DNA of 64,000 nucleotides from Paracamarosporium sp. OC-R06-R3 (GCA_019828545.1 JACVRA010000244.1:5861-69860), one strand, 5' to 3'; numbered from the stretch's first letter, positions 1 through 14,989 are shown. Translations and numbers: made by a program. The notes: generated by a model not told the origin, from the letters alone.

Positions 1-3000
1 TTTATTTATAATACTTTTTTAATACTTTTATATTACTTTAAATTTCTTATATACTTATACTTTAATTTTTAGTAGTTTTTTAGTTATCTAGAAACCTTTA
101 AGACTCTCTTTATCTTCTAAGGACTAATAGAGCCAATTAGACTCTATTAGGTTATAGCTAAAGTAAACTTAGTAAAGAGTATAACTAGTTAATAAATATT
201 AACTATTATTATAGATAAACTCTACTAAGGATATCTATAAGGCCTAATTATTCTATTTAAAAAAATAAAAGATTTAAAGATATTATTTTAAAGTCTAGTT
301 TTAATACTTAGTCTATTTATCTATTTAAGGGTAGAAAGTAGACGTTAAGACGTACTATAAGTTTAAGTAATAGTAAAATATATCTTAATAATAGAATTTT
401 ATTATTAGGCCTCTATTTAATAGTACTATTTTTAGGTTACTATATAAGTAGATTACCTCTTAGATTTATACCTAAGCTAAGTTAGTACCGTCTTAATTTA
501 TTTATATAAGTATATAATAGGCTATTTTTAAAAAATAGTTTATTATAACTAAGATTACGTTATATATTATTCCTATAAATTAACTTAAGGGTAAATTAAT
601 AATAAAATCTATTATTATATATTATTAAGGCCTATTAGAGATAAGTAGTATTTAAAAAAGGCTATATAGCTTATATCTCTTTATAGTTACCCTTTAGTAG
701 CGTTTATAGTTATAAATATAATCTAATATATCTTTAGCTATTTTAGTTTAATAATAACGTTATTAAACCTACTTAAGAGTTTAAATAATATTAAAGTATC
801 TTAAAAGAGGGCTATTATAGTAGCTCTTAATTACGTCTAGGTATTCTTAAGTTATTTTAATTTACTTAGGTTTTATTAGTTTTAAATAGAGGATGTTAGA
901 ACTACTTAGTATTAAATTATTAATATTATCCCTTAATAAGTTTAAACTTTTAAGTTTTAGTTTTTTTTAATCTTTTAGAAATTAAGGTTCTACTATCTCT
1001 TTATTCTTCCTTTTAAAGTTATAAATTTAGTTCTTTAAGGCCTAATTTTACTTTTTTATACTACTTAATCTAGTAATAACTATAAATATAAGAGTCTTAT
1101 TACCTTCCTACTAAGATAATATCTTGGTTAAGGGTTATATAAAAGCTTTATTACTTTTCTACTTAAGCTTACTAACTATAAGTATATAGTTTAGACGTTA
1201 GGATAATCTATTTACTAGATTTATAAATCCTATATAATAAGTTATTATAAAATTATACTTAAATAAAATTAAGTAAGATTAAATATAACGTTCTATAAGC
1301 GTCTTTATCTCTATAAACTATTATAGGTTATTATAGTCTATTAAGACCTTAAAACGTTGTCCTTATAAATACTAATACTAATATTTAATACCTTTAATAA
1401 TAGTAAGTAACTTTTTATTATATATATTATAATAATACTAAATAGTATTTAGTTTTTTTAAAAAGAAATTAATAGGCTACTATATTGCCTACCTATCTTT
1501 ATTAGGGATTAATTAGCTATAAATAGTATTAATTACCCCTTTAAAAGTATTAGTTTCTAAATATATCTTTCTACTACTCTTATAGTAAGTAAGTATTAGT
1601 ATATTAAAAAATGCATTCTTAAAGTTTTAGAAAGCTTAATAACCTTTTAGCCTTAATTTTAAATAAATACTTTCTTTCCTTTTTATAGCTGGCCTTTAAT
1701 AGGCGTTATTTAAACCTTTCTTTATTAAACTAGTAAGAGGAAGTACTATTTAAGAGAAATTAGTAATAAATCTATAATAGTAGTTTATAAATCTAATAAA
1801 TACTCTTATATTATATATATAAGTTAGTATAGGCTATAATTAAATTACTTTAACTTAATTTAGGTTAATAGTTAACCCTTTAGCTATAATAATAAAACTT
1901 AGGTACTTTATAGTACTAGTATACTATTTATACTTCTTTATATTAATAAATAACTTTACTTCTTATAACTATTATAAAACTTTTTAGATATAACGTATAT
2001 AGTCCTCCTCTATATCTAAAAAGATTAAAATATTATCTAGGTATATAATATAGCTAACGTTAATTAATTTAACTAATACTTAAGTAATAAGGCCCTAAAA
2101 CTAGGCTGGCGTATTAGTAAGTTTAAAGGGTATTACTAGATATTTAAAATAACTATAATAGATCTTAAATACCATTTTCTATTTATTACCTTTTACTATT
2201 TATACTTAGTAATAGGCCTCTTTTAGGTTAATCTTAGTAAAGACTTTAGCCTATTTAAGTTAATTTAATAATTCTATAATTAGTAGGAGAGATTTATAGT
2301 TTTTAATTATAATTTTATTAAGTCCTTAATAATTTATATAAAGCCTAAGGCTACTATCTTTCTTTTTTATAAAGAGGATTGGCACTCCTATTAGGGATTT
2401 TAAGTAATAAATTTAACCTTTTATAAGGTATTTCTTAATATACTTCTAAAGAGTCTCTAATTTAAAAACCGTAAAGTTATATATAAGAAAATATAATAGT
2501 TACTAGCTTAACTTAAGCTCTATATATAGATTATTTTTATTATAATCTAGTATAGCTTTATAGTCTTTATTAGAGCTAAAGTCTTTAAACTTAGAATAGA
2601 TATTTAATATTAGTCTCTCTTTAAGGCTAATAGGTTTATTTAGTACTAAGTTGTCTACGCCTAATACTATATAAGTATAAACGGCTATATATAGGTTTTA
2701 AAGTATATAATTAAACTCCTCTATACCTTTAATAGTAATCTTCTTAAAGGGGAGATATAATTCCTTAATCTCCTTTTAAAAAAAAATTTAATAACTTACA
2801 ACGTTTACCTTTAAATTTATTTAGTTAAACTATAGTAAATTTAAGAATATATTATACTTTAAAAGGTTTACTATTATAAATAGTAATATTTAAATTTACT
2901 TTTGTCCTTAAGAGTTTATAAGCTTTATATTAAGAATTATAGTACTATATATTACTATTTAGGATCTATTTACTACTTTTATAAGTAAATTATTTAAAGG

Positions 3001-4750
3001 TATTATATTTACCCCTAACTATTTAGCCTTTACTAAGAAGAGGAGGTTTAGAGTAGATATAAAGTCTATTAAAGCTTTTATAAACTCTTATTTAACTTTA
3101 GCCCTAAGAGTAAGTATTCCTTTTAGCTACTTATATAACTAGTTAAATAATAAGCCTATTTTATAAACCTCTAGGACTTAATTAATATAATTTATAATTA
3201 AATTAATATAGATAAATAGGACTACTATAAGTCCTTCTATTACTTATCTTTTTTTAATAGGTATAACTTTTCTTTATCTACCTTAATGTCTTATAACCTA
3301 GGGGCGGCTGCTTTATTAAGAGTAGAGTAGTTTAGGTAGATATATTCTACTTTATTATAATAATAATATATTAATATATTATTAGACTTAATAGGTTTTA
3401 ATAGTACTACTCTACTTCTTTTTAAACTATTACTTTATTTACTAGCCTTTTTTATTTACTTTTAGGGTCTATTGCTCCCCCTAGTTTTTAACTTCTACTA
3501 TTAGTTCTTAAGTAGTTGTCTTTAGGCTAGGGAAATAATTCTTATTATAAACAATTTTTCCGTCCTAAAAATAATTAAAGCCTAAAGCTTAACATTAAAT
3601 ATCGTTGTTTTAAGTTCTAGTAGAATTATCTATAGGCATTATTAGATATATAAAAAGAGGTATCTAATAAACTCTAACTTTTAATATTTAACGTTAATAA
3701 CCTTTAACTCCTTTTAATAGCTTTAAAGATAGTTTAATAAATTTAAAGGGGCCTAATTTAACCTCTATTAATACTATTTTAATTAATTATATACTAATTG
3801 GCATTATTCTTTAGGGGATTTTAACGCTTAAAGTATCTTTCCCTTTAGTATCTTCTATATCTCCTTCTAAGATAGATTTATTAATAATTAGGACTAGACT
3901 TTAATCTTTTAGGTTATATAAAGGACGTTAAAGATAAACTATAAAGTATAATTAACTTTTATTTATTTACTAATAAAATATATCTTTAAGGCTTAAAAGT
4001 AAAGTTTATAATTATCCTTTTATTAATTAAAGTTATAATAATCCTTTTATATATACTTATAAGGCTACTTTTATATTAGTAGCTATAAAGAGGAAGTCTT
4101 TATAGCTTCTTACTACTATATAGTATCCTATATAAACTTAAAGAGTATATTAATATTATCTAACTTATAGCGTTGTTAAATATTATTTATATACTATAGT
4201 TCTATAGTATTTTTTTTATCTTTTAGCTATTTAAGGGCTATATTTAAGTTATTAAATATACTATTATTTATTATATCTTAATTAATTATAGTTATTGTTA
4301 ACTGGTCCTCTCTTAAGCTATTAGGCATTAGTAGGCATTAACTAGTATAAGTTGTTACTAGTTAATAAAAAAGAGGAGGAGTTATTAGAGATAAAATTAA
4401 TTATATATCTTTACTTACTAAATTAACGTTATTTACTAAGACTATAATATAAAAGTCTTAAGTAGTTTAACTACTTTTAAATTTAGCCTATTTAAAGTTT
4501 ATAAAGATAAGTTAGTCTAGACTACTTATATAAAAGTAAAAGCAATTTAAATATTAAGTTATAAGTAGTAGTAATATAGACTTAACTTAGAAAAATTAAT
4601 AATAGATTATAGAATAAATAAATTACTAGCTAACTATTTTTATTAACTTTAGTATAATATAACCCCTTATTACCTAATATATTCCATTAGGGCCTAATAG
4701 GCCCTAATATCCTATATAGAGTAAAAATAGGTACTCTTTACCTACCTATA
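1..4750 (-). mobile_element. Degenerate Ty3/Gypsy retrotransposon A (RIP-mutated, left end off window)
   Basis: Read on the minus strand, this AT-saturated stretch keeps the order of a Gypsy element. A Gag zinc knuckle lies near 3,375-3,325, where its Cys and His codons have become TAT/TAC but the CX2CX4HX4C spacing remains. Reverse transcriptase lies near 2,405-1,850, with recognisable LFIKKKD, FTKINL and YLDNILIF blocks. An integrase core lies near 505-290, ending in a block matching the usual RRLSTAFHPQTDGQTER signature. In-frame TAA/TAG codons are everywhere, as C-to-T and G-to-A mutation would produce. The 3' part runs off the left edge. The right border near 4,750 is approximate because I could not identify LTRs. 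Family assignment to Ty3/Gypsy is firm; the exact clade is not. Confidence 0.8.
1850..2405 (-). pseudogene. Reverse transcriptase domain relic of element A
   Basis: Conceptual minus-strand translation gives a Gypsy-type reverse transcriptase interrupted by stops. An N-terminal LFIKKKD block is followed by a LYINYQGLNK block, FTKINL (catalytic Asp changed to Asn, GAT to AAT), and YLDNILIF (the YXDD box, second Asp changed to Asn). D-to-N changes and stops at Gln/Trp positions are exactly those made by G-to-A and C-to-T mutation. It is non-functional. Confidence 0.8.
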
Positions 4751-7700
4751 TAACATTAATCTATTATAATAGATTAAAGAAAGCTATAAAAGATAAACTA
4801 ATATATTATATAAAATTAAAAAACTTAAAAAAATTTATAAAGACTTTAATAAAAATTAATAATTATTTTTATAAATAATACTAAAAAAAATAAAAAAATA
4901 TTTAAAAAATACTAATAACTAAAGTTAATAACTATAAAAAATAAAACTATTAAGATAAGAATAAAGATATTATTATAATTAATAAAATTTAAAATTAAAA
5001 ATAAAATAAACTTTAAGAAAATAGAAATAAAACTTTAGTATATAAAAAAAGAAATAAAAATACTATTAAAATAAAGTATATTTAATATATAATAAAAAAA
5101 GATATTTTAAAATAAATTATTTAAAAAACTAAATTAAAGCTAAAAAAAAGACTAAAATTATAAAAGTAAAAATAATAAACTTAAAATTAAAAATATTACT
5201 ACTATTTTAAAAATAAATTAAAGAGTAATAAGAAACTATATTAATATTTATATAATAAATATAAATAAAAAATAATTATAATAAAATTAAATAATAAAAC
5301 TACTATAAATATATATAATATTTATAAAATAAAATAAAGATTAATTATTAAAATATTAAATAATTAAGACTATATAAAATTAAAAAACTATAAGTATAAA
5401 GCTTAATTATATTATATTTATAAGTAAAAAAAGTAGAGTAAGAAGTATATTTATTTTAAATAATATAAATATTATTTATATATTTATTTTATATACTAAA
5501 ATTAAAAGTATATAATTAAAATTTAATTAATAAAATTAAATAATAAATTTACTAGTATTTTTTATATATATAATATTTAAAAATATCTACTATAAAATAA
5601 CTTTATTTTATAACCCTTAACTAAAGAGACTATAAAATAAAAAAATACTTAAAATACCTTATAAAAAAAAAGGTAGTAGCCTATAAATTTTATAGTTAAA
5701 AATATAAAAACTTATATTAATAAAAGTATTTAATAAAAGACTACTACTAATATAAAAAAAATAATTTTAAAAAGAAAAAAAAATATTATTATAAAATAAA
5801 AAACTTTTATAAATATTAATATATAAAAATTTAAATAACTATAAGTAAATAAATAATATTTATATAATAAAAAAATTAAAAAGCTATTAAACTAAAAACT
5901 AAACTAGTAAAGGTATAATAATAGTAAAATAAATAATTAAAAATTTAAATAAAGATTTTTAATTAAATAAAACTATTATAATTAAAGAATTTTAAATAAT
6001 AGTATTAATTAACTTTAAAGTAATAAAATATTTAATTTTTAAAAATATAATTAAAAGATTAAAATTATTCTATTAAAAAAAGAATTAATTAGTTAGGTTA
6101 AAAATAATAAATAAAATACTATTAAGAAAATATAATATAAAATATTTATAATTAAAAACTTTACTTTTATTAATAAGTCTTAAAAAACTTAAAAATAAAT
6201 ATAAATTTACTATTATAAGAATAGAAATAGTAAAAGTAATTATTAATTATAATTAATTTTAAAAATATAATTTAATAATAAATTAAAAGAAATAAATAAT
6301 TATAGTCTAATAAACTATATTAATAATTAATAAAGTAAAATAGTCTTATAAAAAAAAGTATATATAATAACTTTTAAAATAAATAAATAAATATAAAAGA
6401 TTTTTAAAACTAAAATAGTAAAAATTCTAAAAAAAAAACTCTAAAAAATTAAAGTTATATAAATAAAAAAAAGTTAAGTATAAATTAAAAACTAAAAGGC
6501 CTAATTTATTTTATTAAAATATAAAAATTTTAAAAAACTTTTTTATAAAAAAGATAGTAAAACTCTACTAAATAAATAAAAATAAAATTATAAAATTTAC
6601 TTATAAAAAGGTATAAAGTTATAATTTAAAAAATTATAACTATTATTATAAAATTAATAAGAAAAATTAATAAAATAAATTAAAAGAAACTTAATAAAAA
6701 AGTTAATTAAGTATAGTAAAAACTTAATAGCCTTTATTATACTTTTTATATAAAAAAAAAATAAATAACTATATCTATATATTAATTATAAATAATTAAA
6801 TAATAAAATAATAAAAAATTAATATCTATTACTATTAATAATAAAGCTTATAAACTAATATTAAAAAGCTAAGTAATTTATAAAGTTTAATATAAAAAAT
6901 AAATATTATTAAATATAAATAATAAAATAGTATAAATATATAATAATATTTTAAATTTAATATAAATTATTTAAGTTTATTATTATATTTATAAAATTAA
7001 TTAATACCTTAGCTATATTTTAAGTAGTAGTAAATAAGGTATTATATAAATATTTAAATATATTTTATATAATATACTTAAATAATATTCTAGTCTATTT
7101 TAAAGGTATACTAAAAAAATATATTTAATATTTATAAAAGGTATTAGTTAAGTTAAAAAAATATTATTTATTATTATATTTAAATAAATATAAATTTTAT
7201 ATTACTAAAATAGAATAAGTATAATAAAATCTAAAATTTAATTTAATTATTAAAGGTTTAAATAAAAGAATTTTTAATAATTTAATTTAAATTAACCTAT
7301 ATAGTTATTATTTTAATTATAAATAATTTAATAACTTTTTTATATTCTTTTATATTAGGCCTATAGATTTATTAATTAATTTTAGTTTACCTTTTATTAT
7401 ATATTTTTATATACCTTTATATAGAATATATCTAGTATAGACTTTTTAATTACTTATACTAATATAATACCTAAAACTTATAATTTTAAAAAAAAATATA
7501 TTTATAAATTTAAAAAAGGTAGCTACTATATAAAAATAATAAAAACTTAAATTAATAAAAAATATATAATTTTTTTTAAAGTTTATTAATTTTTATTAAA
7601 AGTTTATTAAGGACTACTTTAAAATTATAATATTAATAATAACTCTTATTAAAAAAATTAATAAAAAGGCTTTATAAAAAAAGTTAAAAAAGTATTTAAA

Positions 7701-10200
7701 AAATTAAAGATAAGATTTTTTATAAACCCTCTACTATAAATATATTTATATTAATATAAATAATTAAAAGGTCTATTTTAAATATACTCTAAATAGAGGT
7801 ATATAAGAGTATATAATAAAAGGTAAACTAAAGATTAATTAATAACTTATAAATCTAATATAAAAGAATATTAAAAAGTTATTAAGCTATTTATAATTAA
7901 AAATTATTTATATAAATAAATATAATCTATATTACTAAGATTTTAATTATTTAAGTCTTTAATAATTATATATATATAGACTTAATATTAAATCTACTTT
8001 AAAACTTAATAAAATTAATAAGATTAAACTTAAGTATTATTATAATTATATTTAAGGAGATAAACTTATATAAAAATAAATACTTTAAACTATATACTAA
8101 AAGTAATTCTTTTATAATTATATAAAAATAAAAAATAAAAACTAATATTTTATTATTCTTATAAGTTTTTAAAGGTAGAACTTAATTATAATATTTATAA
8201 TAAAAAACTATTAGTAATAGTAAATATCTTTAAATAATAAAAAATATAATATATAAATATATTATATTAAATAAATATTTAAATAAACTATTAAAACTTA
8301 ATAAATTTTATTATAATAAAGAAATTAAATTAATAATAAATATAATAAATTAAGTTTTTTATAAACTTTAATTTTAAAGTCTACTATTAACTAAAAATAA
8401 TAAATAGAGTAATATATATCTTAAGTTAAAAATTAAATTTTATAAAAAAGAAATTAAAAATATAAACTATACTATTAAAGATATTAAATAATAATACTCT
8501 ATAGTATAATTAATTAAAAAAATAATTTTATTAAATAAATTTAAAATATTATATATAACTAATAGTAACGTAATAGGTAGTTATTTTAAAATATTAAAAA
8601 TTAAAAGTAAATAACTTCTAAAATTATATTAAACTCTTTAAAAATATAAAAAGAAAAGTAAAACTTTTATTAAATAAAATTTAATAAAAAGAACTACTAA
8701 GAAAGATAGATTATATAAAAAAAAAAAAACCTTTTAATAAAAAAGGTTTATAAGTTAAAAAAGTAAAAATACTTTAATATTAAAGAAATAATATATAAAA
8801 TTATAAATAAATATACTATATTTAAACTTAAAAAAGTAATTAAAAAGGTAATAGATAACTATTTAATATATTATAAAAATAAGTTTAAAAAATATAAATT
8901 TTATAAATTATTATAATTTCTACTACTATTAAACTAATTATAGGTAAGTATAATAATAAATTTTATAGTAAAACTCCTAGTATTATTATAATTAAAGTTA
9001 AAATAAATATATAATATTATATTTAATATTATTAATTAATTAACTAAAATAATTAAATTTATATTTATAAAAAAGTTTATAATAGTAAAAAAATTAGTTT
9101 ATAAAATAGATTAAGTATTATTTATAAAATATAAGGCCTTAATAAAAATTATTATAAATAAAAATAAACTTTTTACGTTTAAATACTAAAATATATTTAT
9201 TAATGTCTTAAGAATATACTAAAAACTTTTAATAAATTTTTACTTATAAATAAATAAATAAATAAAACGTATAAACTTAATATTAAAATAATATCTATAA
9301 TTTATATAAATAAATAATAAAATAATTAAGTTAAACTATTATTAATAATATAATTAATATATAATAGTATTAAATTAAATATAATAGACTATTTACTTTA
9401 GTATATTAATTATAAATATAAGTTAATAATTTATTAAAATTTAAATAATATAAAAAGTATTACTAAAAGAGTCTAAAAAAAGGCTTAAAAAATAAAGGAA
9501 ATATATTAAATTTTATAAAATAAAATAACCTATAAAGTCCCCTTGGCATTTAAAAATATAAATAAGTAAAGAATTAAAAAACTAATTTTTAAAAAAGAAA
9601 ATAAAGTTTTCCTATTATAAAAAAATCTTAAAATAAAAAGGTAAAGTAAAAAATTAGATTACTTATAAATAAAACTCTTTAAAATTTTAAAAAATAAAAA
9701 ATTAGTTATAAATAAGTTTTAATTATTAAAAAAAACTAAAATATATTTAATTTTTTATAAATTATTATTAAAACTAATACTTTTAAATACTTTAATTAAA
9801 ATTTAATTAAAACTAAAAGATAATAAATATAAAATTAAAATAATTAAAAATCTAAAAAAGATAAATAATTAACTTAAATATCTAATAGTATAAAAAAAAT
9901 AGTTAAAGTAATATAATATATAAAAACCTAAAAAAAATCTTATAAATTATAAAAAGCTATTAAAGAACTTTTAATATAAATATATAAAAATATACTTTTA
10001 AAAAAATAAAATTTAAAACTTAAAATTAAAGAGATAGTATTAAAATTATAAAAAAAATTAAAAAAATTAAAAAAGAAAGAATTAATCTATAACTAGTCTA
10101 AATTAATTAAAAATAAAAATAATAAAAGATTAAATAAAATAGTAGTAACTTTACTTTTTAAAGTCTTTTTTTTTAAATACTTTATTATATTAATTACATA
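4750..10200 (+). mobile_element. Degenerate chromovirus-like Ty3/Gypsy retrotransposon B (most AT-saturated layer)
   Basis: This is the most extreme part of the block, with only scattered G and C left. Plus-strand translation still shows an RT box YLNNILVYF near 7,070, an RNase H segment ELNYNIYNKKLLVIV near 8,180, and an integrase stretch near 8,880-9,250 resembling the DFIVKLP...DRLTKMAKFIP signature. A chromodomain lies near 9,835-9,960, with a K-Y-L-V-x-W-K-G-Y-like core followed by KNLINYKKLLKNF. The domain order Gag-RT-RH-IN-chromodomain is that of chromoviruses. Both boundaries are approximate because LTRs could not be resolved by eye. The heavier saturation than in element C suggests an older insertion or more RIP cycles (inference). 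Confidence 0.7.
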
Positions 10201-10799
10201 AATATTATAAGCTATAAAATTTTTTTTTTTTTTTAAACTCTATAAGCTCTAGCTTTAAATAAATAATATTAGTTTTTATAATTAATAAAATTAAATATTT
10301 TTAATATTTTTTAAATTAAACTTATTTTTATTTTTTTTTTAATATTTATAAACTATATTTTATATAAATTATAATATATACTATATACTAATCTAATAAA
10401 GTACTTATAAAATACTTAAAAATATTTTTTATAATATATAAATTATAATATATTAATATTATAAAAGTTAAATTATAAACTTTATTAATATATTAATAAT
10501 AATAAATAGTTAAAGATTTCTTTAATACCTTAAGTATAATTAAAAAAATTAAAGAAATTTTAAAAAAAATATTATACTATAAGTATATTTAAGGGGCTAT
10601 ATATTATTATACCTTTAAACTATACTATAAATACTAGTTATAAAATAAAAATAAAATATTAAAATAAGAACCTTAAATAAAGTAGTAATATTATAAATAT
10701 AGTTAATACTAATAAAAACTAATAAATTATAATATAAAAAATAAAAAAAATAATAAAATAAAAAATAAACTATAAGTATTAAAATTATTAAAAATTAAT

Positions 10800-11729
10800 A
10801 TTATATAATTATTCTTTTACTTATTTAATTCTAAATAGAGTAATAATTAGATAGGGCTAGTATAATTAAAAAAGGTATTTAATTATTTTATTAAAAAAAA
10901 AGCTTAACAATTCTATTAATTATTAATAATTAATAGCTATAAATTTTATATATTTATAGATTTTATTAACTATTATAATTATAATAAGATTCTTTTAACT
11001 ATTTATCTACTTTATATAATTTATATACTATAGCCTTTTAATGTCTTTATATTTAAGCCTCTATTAATAGTATATTTAAATAAGCTTATTTTATTTATTA
11101 ATAATAGCTAAGGACTTTTATTTATATTTATAAAAAACTTTTATTTACTATTCTTTAAAACTTAAAGTACTATAATAAGGTTTTAATTAATTACTAATAC
11201 TTTTAAAGCTACTAATATATCCCTACTTAATTTATAGAAAATTTTTAATAGATTTAATTAATTAATACTATTTAATTAATTAATACTTAATAGTAATAGC
11301 TTAGGCTTTAGTATATTAGATTAGTATAAAATTAATTACTAAATAAGGACTTTAATAGATTAATATAATAATATAAAGACTTAAAAGCTAAGATTAGCTA
11401 TTTACTATATTTCTATCTAAAATTAGCTTTTAAAAGAGGAAAATAAGGGCCTATAAAATACTCTAATTACTAAGAAACGCCGCTTTAAGAGAGGTAGACC
11501 TCTGCCTTTTAATAAAAGCAATAGTAATTATAGTAGAGTAATATTCTAATTACCTTATAATATATAAAGGGCCCATAATTGTCAATACTATATTAATTAA
11601 GAGAAGGAGTAGAAGTAGTAGTAAAAAGCTAATTAAATAAAAGCTTATAAGGCTAATTAACGTCTTAAAGCTTAATTAGCTAAGAAGAGGTATATTAAAT
11701 ATATTGTTAATTAAGCGCTAGCTATATAG
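10800..11729 (+). pseudogene. pogo/Fot1-like DDE transposase, 5' part of a gene split by element C (RIP-mutated)
   Basis: Plus-strand translation near 11,025-11,130 reads L-stop-PFNVFIFKPL, the mutated form of the LQPFDVxxFKPL block that follows the catalytic domain of fungal pogo/Fot1 (DDE_1) transposases. It is followed by a K-x-F-Y-L-L-F-F-K-T segment and, near 11,470, KRGRPLPFN and the Gln/Lys-rich C-terminal coiled region of this family. The frame runs into element C at 11,729 and resumes at 18,808. The N-terminal half is not recognisable and may have been lost to, or mutated beyond reading next to, element B. Confidence 0.72.
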
Positions 11730-12185
11730 TATTATGGCTATACTATAATAAAATAACTTAATAATAGATTTTATTAACGTTTTTAATAAAGATAATTCCT
11801 TTATTTAGGAATTAAGTAATCTACTATATAGGAATAATACTAATTAGAATATAGAAATATAACTTTAGGTTATATAATAACTCTATAGCTCTAAAGGATT
11901 TATAAACTCTATATAAAGCCATTAATCCTATAGAGCCTATAAAGAAATTAGTTATATATAGTTAACTTAAATAGCTAAATAAGTCTTTATTATTAATTTA
12001 ATAATAGTTACCTTACTATTAGTTTATTATAATATACTATAAAGATTACTACTAAGTCTTTAGCAATATATTCTCATAGTAGTTAATTAATATTTAACTA
12101 ATATTAAAATACTTCTATAACCCCTTATCTCTTAATATACCCCTTTAAGGCAAGCTTAGTATTATACTAAGTAAGCCCTATTATA
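11730..12185 (+). repeat. 5' LTR of element C, hypermutated copy
   Basis: This aligns base for base, without any indel, with 18,347-18,802. By hand count about 120 of 456 positions differ. In each case this copy has T or A where the right copy has C or G, and I found no transversion. That is the expected outcome of RIP on both strands. Confidence 0.93.
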
Positions 12186-12499
12186 CTTTAATAATTATAT
12201 TTTAAGGATAAACTATAGATAAGTATTTTACTTAATAAACTACTAATAATAGCTCCTATAAACCCTACCTCTTTTAGCTTACTTAAGATTAATCCTTTAA
12301 ATAATACTAATTAGGTTGCTATAAAAAAAAGAATTAACCTCCTTACAGCCAATAGAAAAAAATAGAAGGAAACCTATAATTAATTAAAAGCTTAAATAAA
12401 AGTAGTACTTAAAAGAATAGACGAGGGGACTAATAGTATTATAAAATAATAAATTAATAAACTAGAATAACATATTTATAGTAAACTCTTAAAGCTAGT

Positions 12500-13050
12500 A
12501 AAACTAAAAAAGTTTAATAGTACCTATAGTAAGCTTAAAGGGTTCCTTACGTTTATATCCTTATACTTAAACCTAAATAAAGAATATTTAAAAAATAAAA
12601 AAGAAAAAGTTATATACGTAGTAATCTATTTTATAGGTAAGGTAATAAACTAGTTTAATAGCTACCTTACTAACTTTTAAATAAATATAAAAGAAGATAA
12701 TAGGAAGATAAAGATAAATTTTATCTTTAATAACTACTAATACTTTAAAAGAAAGTTAAAATAAATCTTTAATAATATAAATGTAGAATATATAGTAGAA
12801 TAAAAGCTTCTTAAGCTCTAATAGACTAAATTAGTCTTAGCCTACGTATTAGCTTTTAAATAACTAGCAAATAAGGTCTTAGACTAAGGAGAGAGGGCCT
12901 TAATTAACTAATATTATAAGAGACTTAAGTTAAATATCCATTATAAAATAATTTATATAGAAAAAGTAATAATACTATCTATCTTAATTAAGTAAATAGT
13001 CTAAATTAAAGATAAGCTTAGCCTATAAAGGTAGGACAACTAAATAGATA
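12500..13050 (+). pseudogene. Gag domain relic of element C
   Basis: Translation in the plus frame gives a retrotransposon-Gag-like segment beginning KKFNGTYSKLKGFL, followed by an aliphatic helix-rich stretch with WFNSYL and a later ALINQYYKRLK block. These match the capsid-like Gag domain of fungal Gypsy elements. Stops occur at positions where Gln or Trp is expected. Non-functional. Confidence 0.65.
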
Positions 13051-14989
13051 CTAGAGAATAAAAAGGAAGCCTTAAGTATTATAAAAACTATAATAAGAAA
13101 GACTTAATAATCCTTAATATAAATAAAAAAGAATAAAAGCTATAGAACCCTAAAAAAGATATATAAAAGGAGAAACTCTATAAGAATAGAGCTTACTTTA
13201 ATTATAGTTAAAAAAAATACTTAGTATAAAACTATTTTAATAAAGACTAGACTTTATTTATTAAGGAAAATAAGAAGATACCTAAAAAAAAGGAACCCTA
13301 AAAAACTAAGGAAAAGCTAGTAGGTAGTAAGGAGTATATAAATAGCCACTAGACTAAATATTATAATAACTTATATACGTCCTATATAAAGACTAAGAAG
13401 GATATAGGGTATTAACCTAAAGTAAAACGCCTAATAGCTACTAAAGAATAACTAATTATAAGCTTAGTTAACTTTAATATACTTAAATATAAATACTAGT
13501 ATAGGTATAATACTACTATTAATAACTTAAACTTTAATAATAAAATAATAGAGACGCCTTCTCTATCTACCTTATAAAGAGAACTATTTACGTTATTACC
13601 TATAAAGAAAGGAACCCCTACGCCTAATATAAATATAAAAGTTAAAAAGATTAAGTATTTCTAAAACTAAGGCCTAGCCTAAAGTATAGTAAGAAGGGAC
13701 TAAAGTAGATATATTACTTAAGCTATTAAGTAATAGAAATTCTTTTTAAGGGAGTTAAAAGGATAGAACGTCTATAAGATATATAAAAATTAAAGAATTA
13801 AGTATCTATAAAATATAAAGTTTACTAATTTTTAAAAGTAAATTAAAAGAAATATAATCCTTATAGATAATATACCTACTTAAGGGGAATAAAAGAATAT
13901 TACTAAAAAAGTTAAATAAGTAGATAAGGCTTATACGCCTTAAACTTTAGTAAAATACTAAATACTAATATTAAACTAAATAAATAGGGGAGAAGGAAGA
14001 AGAGAAGGGGACAACCCTTAAATTAATTATATATACCCTATATACTATAAAGTCTTATAGGTATTCTATATTAATAGATTCTACCTAATATATATAATAC
14101 TAAAGAAAAAATACTAGGTATACCTAGTATAAGTTTATAGTAATCTATATATAGAAATTATAACTTAAAAATTAGTCTATAGATAGTACTTAGAAAAGAA
14201 ATATAATAGATATTTAATCCTTACTTTAAAATCTCTACTACTAAAGGAATACATCCTAGGTAGACTATAATATAAATATCTAGTAAATAAGTACTTAATA
14301 TATATAGCCAAGAAAATAAGTATAAAGTACTAGTTAAAAAATATACTTTAAAGAATAAGAGAATTTTATATCTATTTATAAGGAGAATACTATAGACTAT
14401 CTATTAAAGCTATAATTAATAATAGAGCTATATATAACTTTATTTTTAAAAACTTTACTAAGAAATATATAATACTATATAGTAAGGTAATAGGACGTAA
14501 ACCCTTAATAAATATTAAAGGATTACCCTTTACTAAATAAATAGGTAAGAAAACTAAACCTAGTACCTTCTTAATAAAAGAACTTACTATAACAAACCTC
14601 TAAATAAATTTAGTTAAAATAGATAATAAATAGGACGTTATACTTAATATACCTTAACTATAAACTATAAACCTAATAATATATTAGAGTATAAGTAAGG
14701 TAACCTACCCTAGAAAGATAGTAACTAGTAAAGAGGAACTACTAAAAATTCTAAAAGAATATATTAAGTTTAATAAAATCTTTTATAAACCTAAGGGATA
14801 TCTCCCTAAACATATTAAATAGGACTATAAAATTAACCTAATAGAAGGAAAGTAACCTATATAGGGACTAGTATATAAAACTATAAAATAAAAAGATAAA
14901 GTAACTAAAAAGTATATTAAAATAAACCTTAAATAGAAGTATATTTAACTATTAAAGTTATTAATAGTCTATAGGGTAATCTTTATTAA

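Noticed and set aside
4687..4707. TTAGGG as a telomere repeat
   Set aside because: Only one copy on each arm of a palindrome; no tandem array is present.
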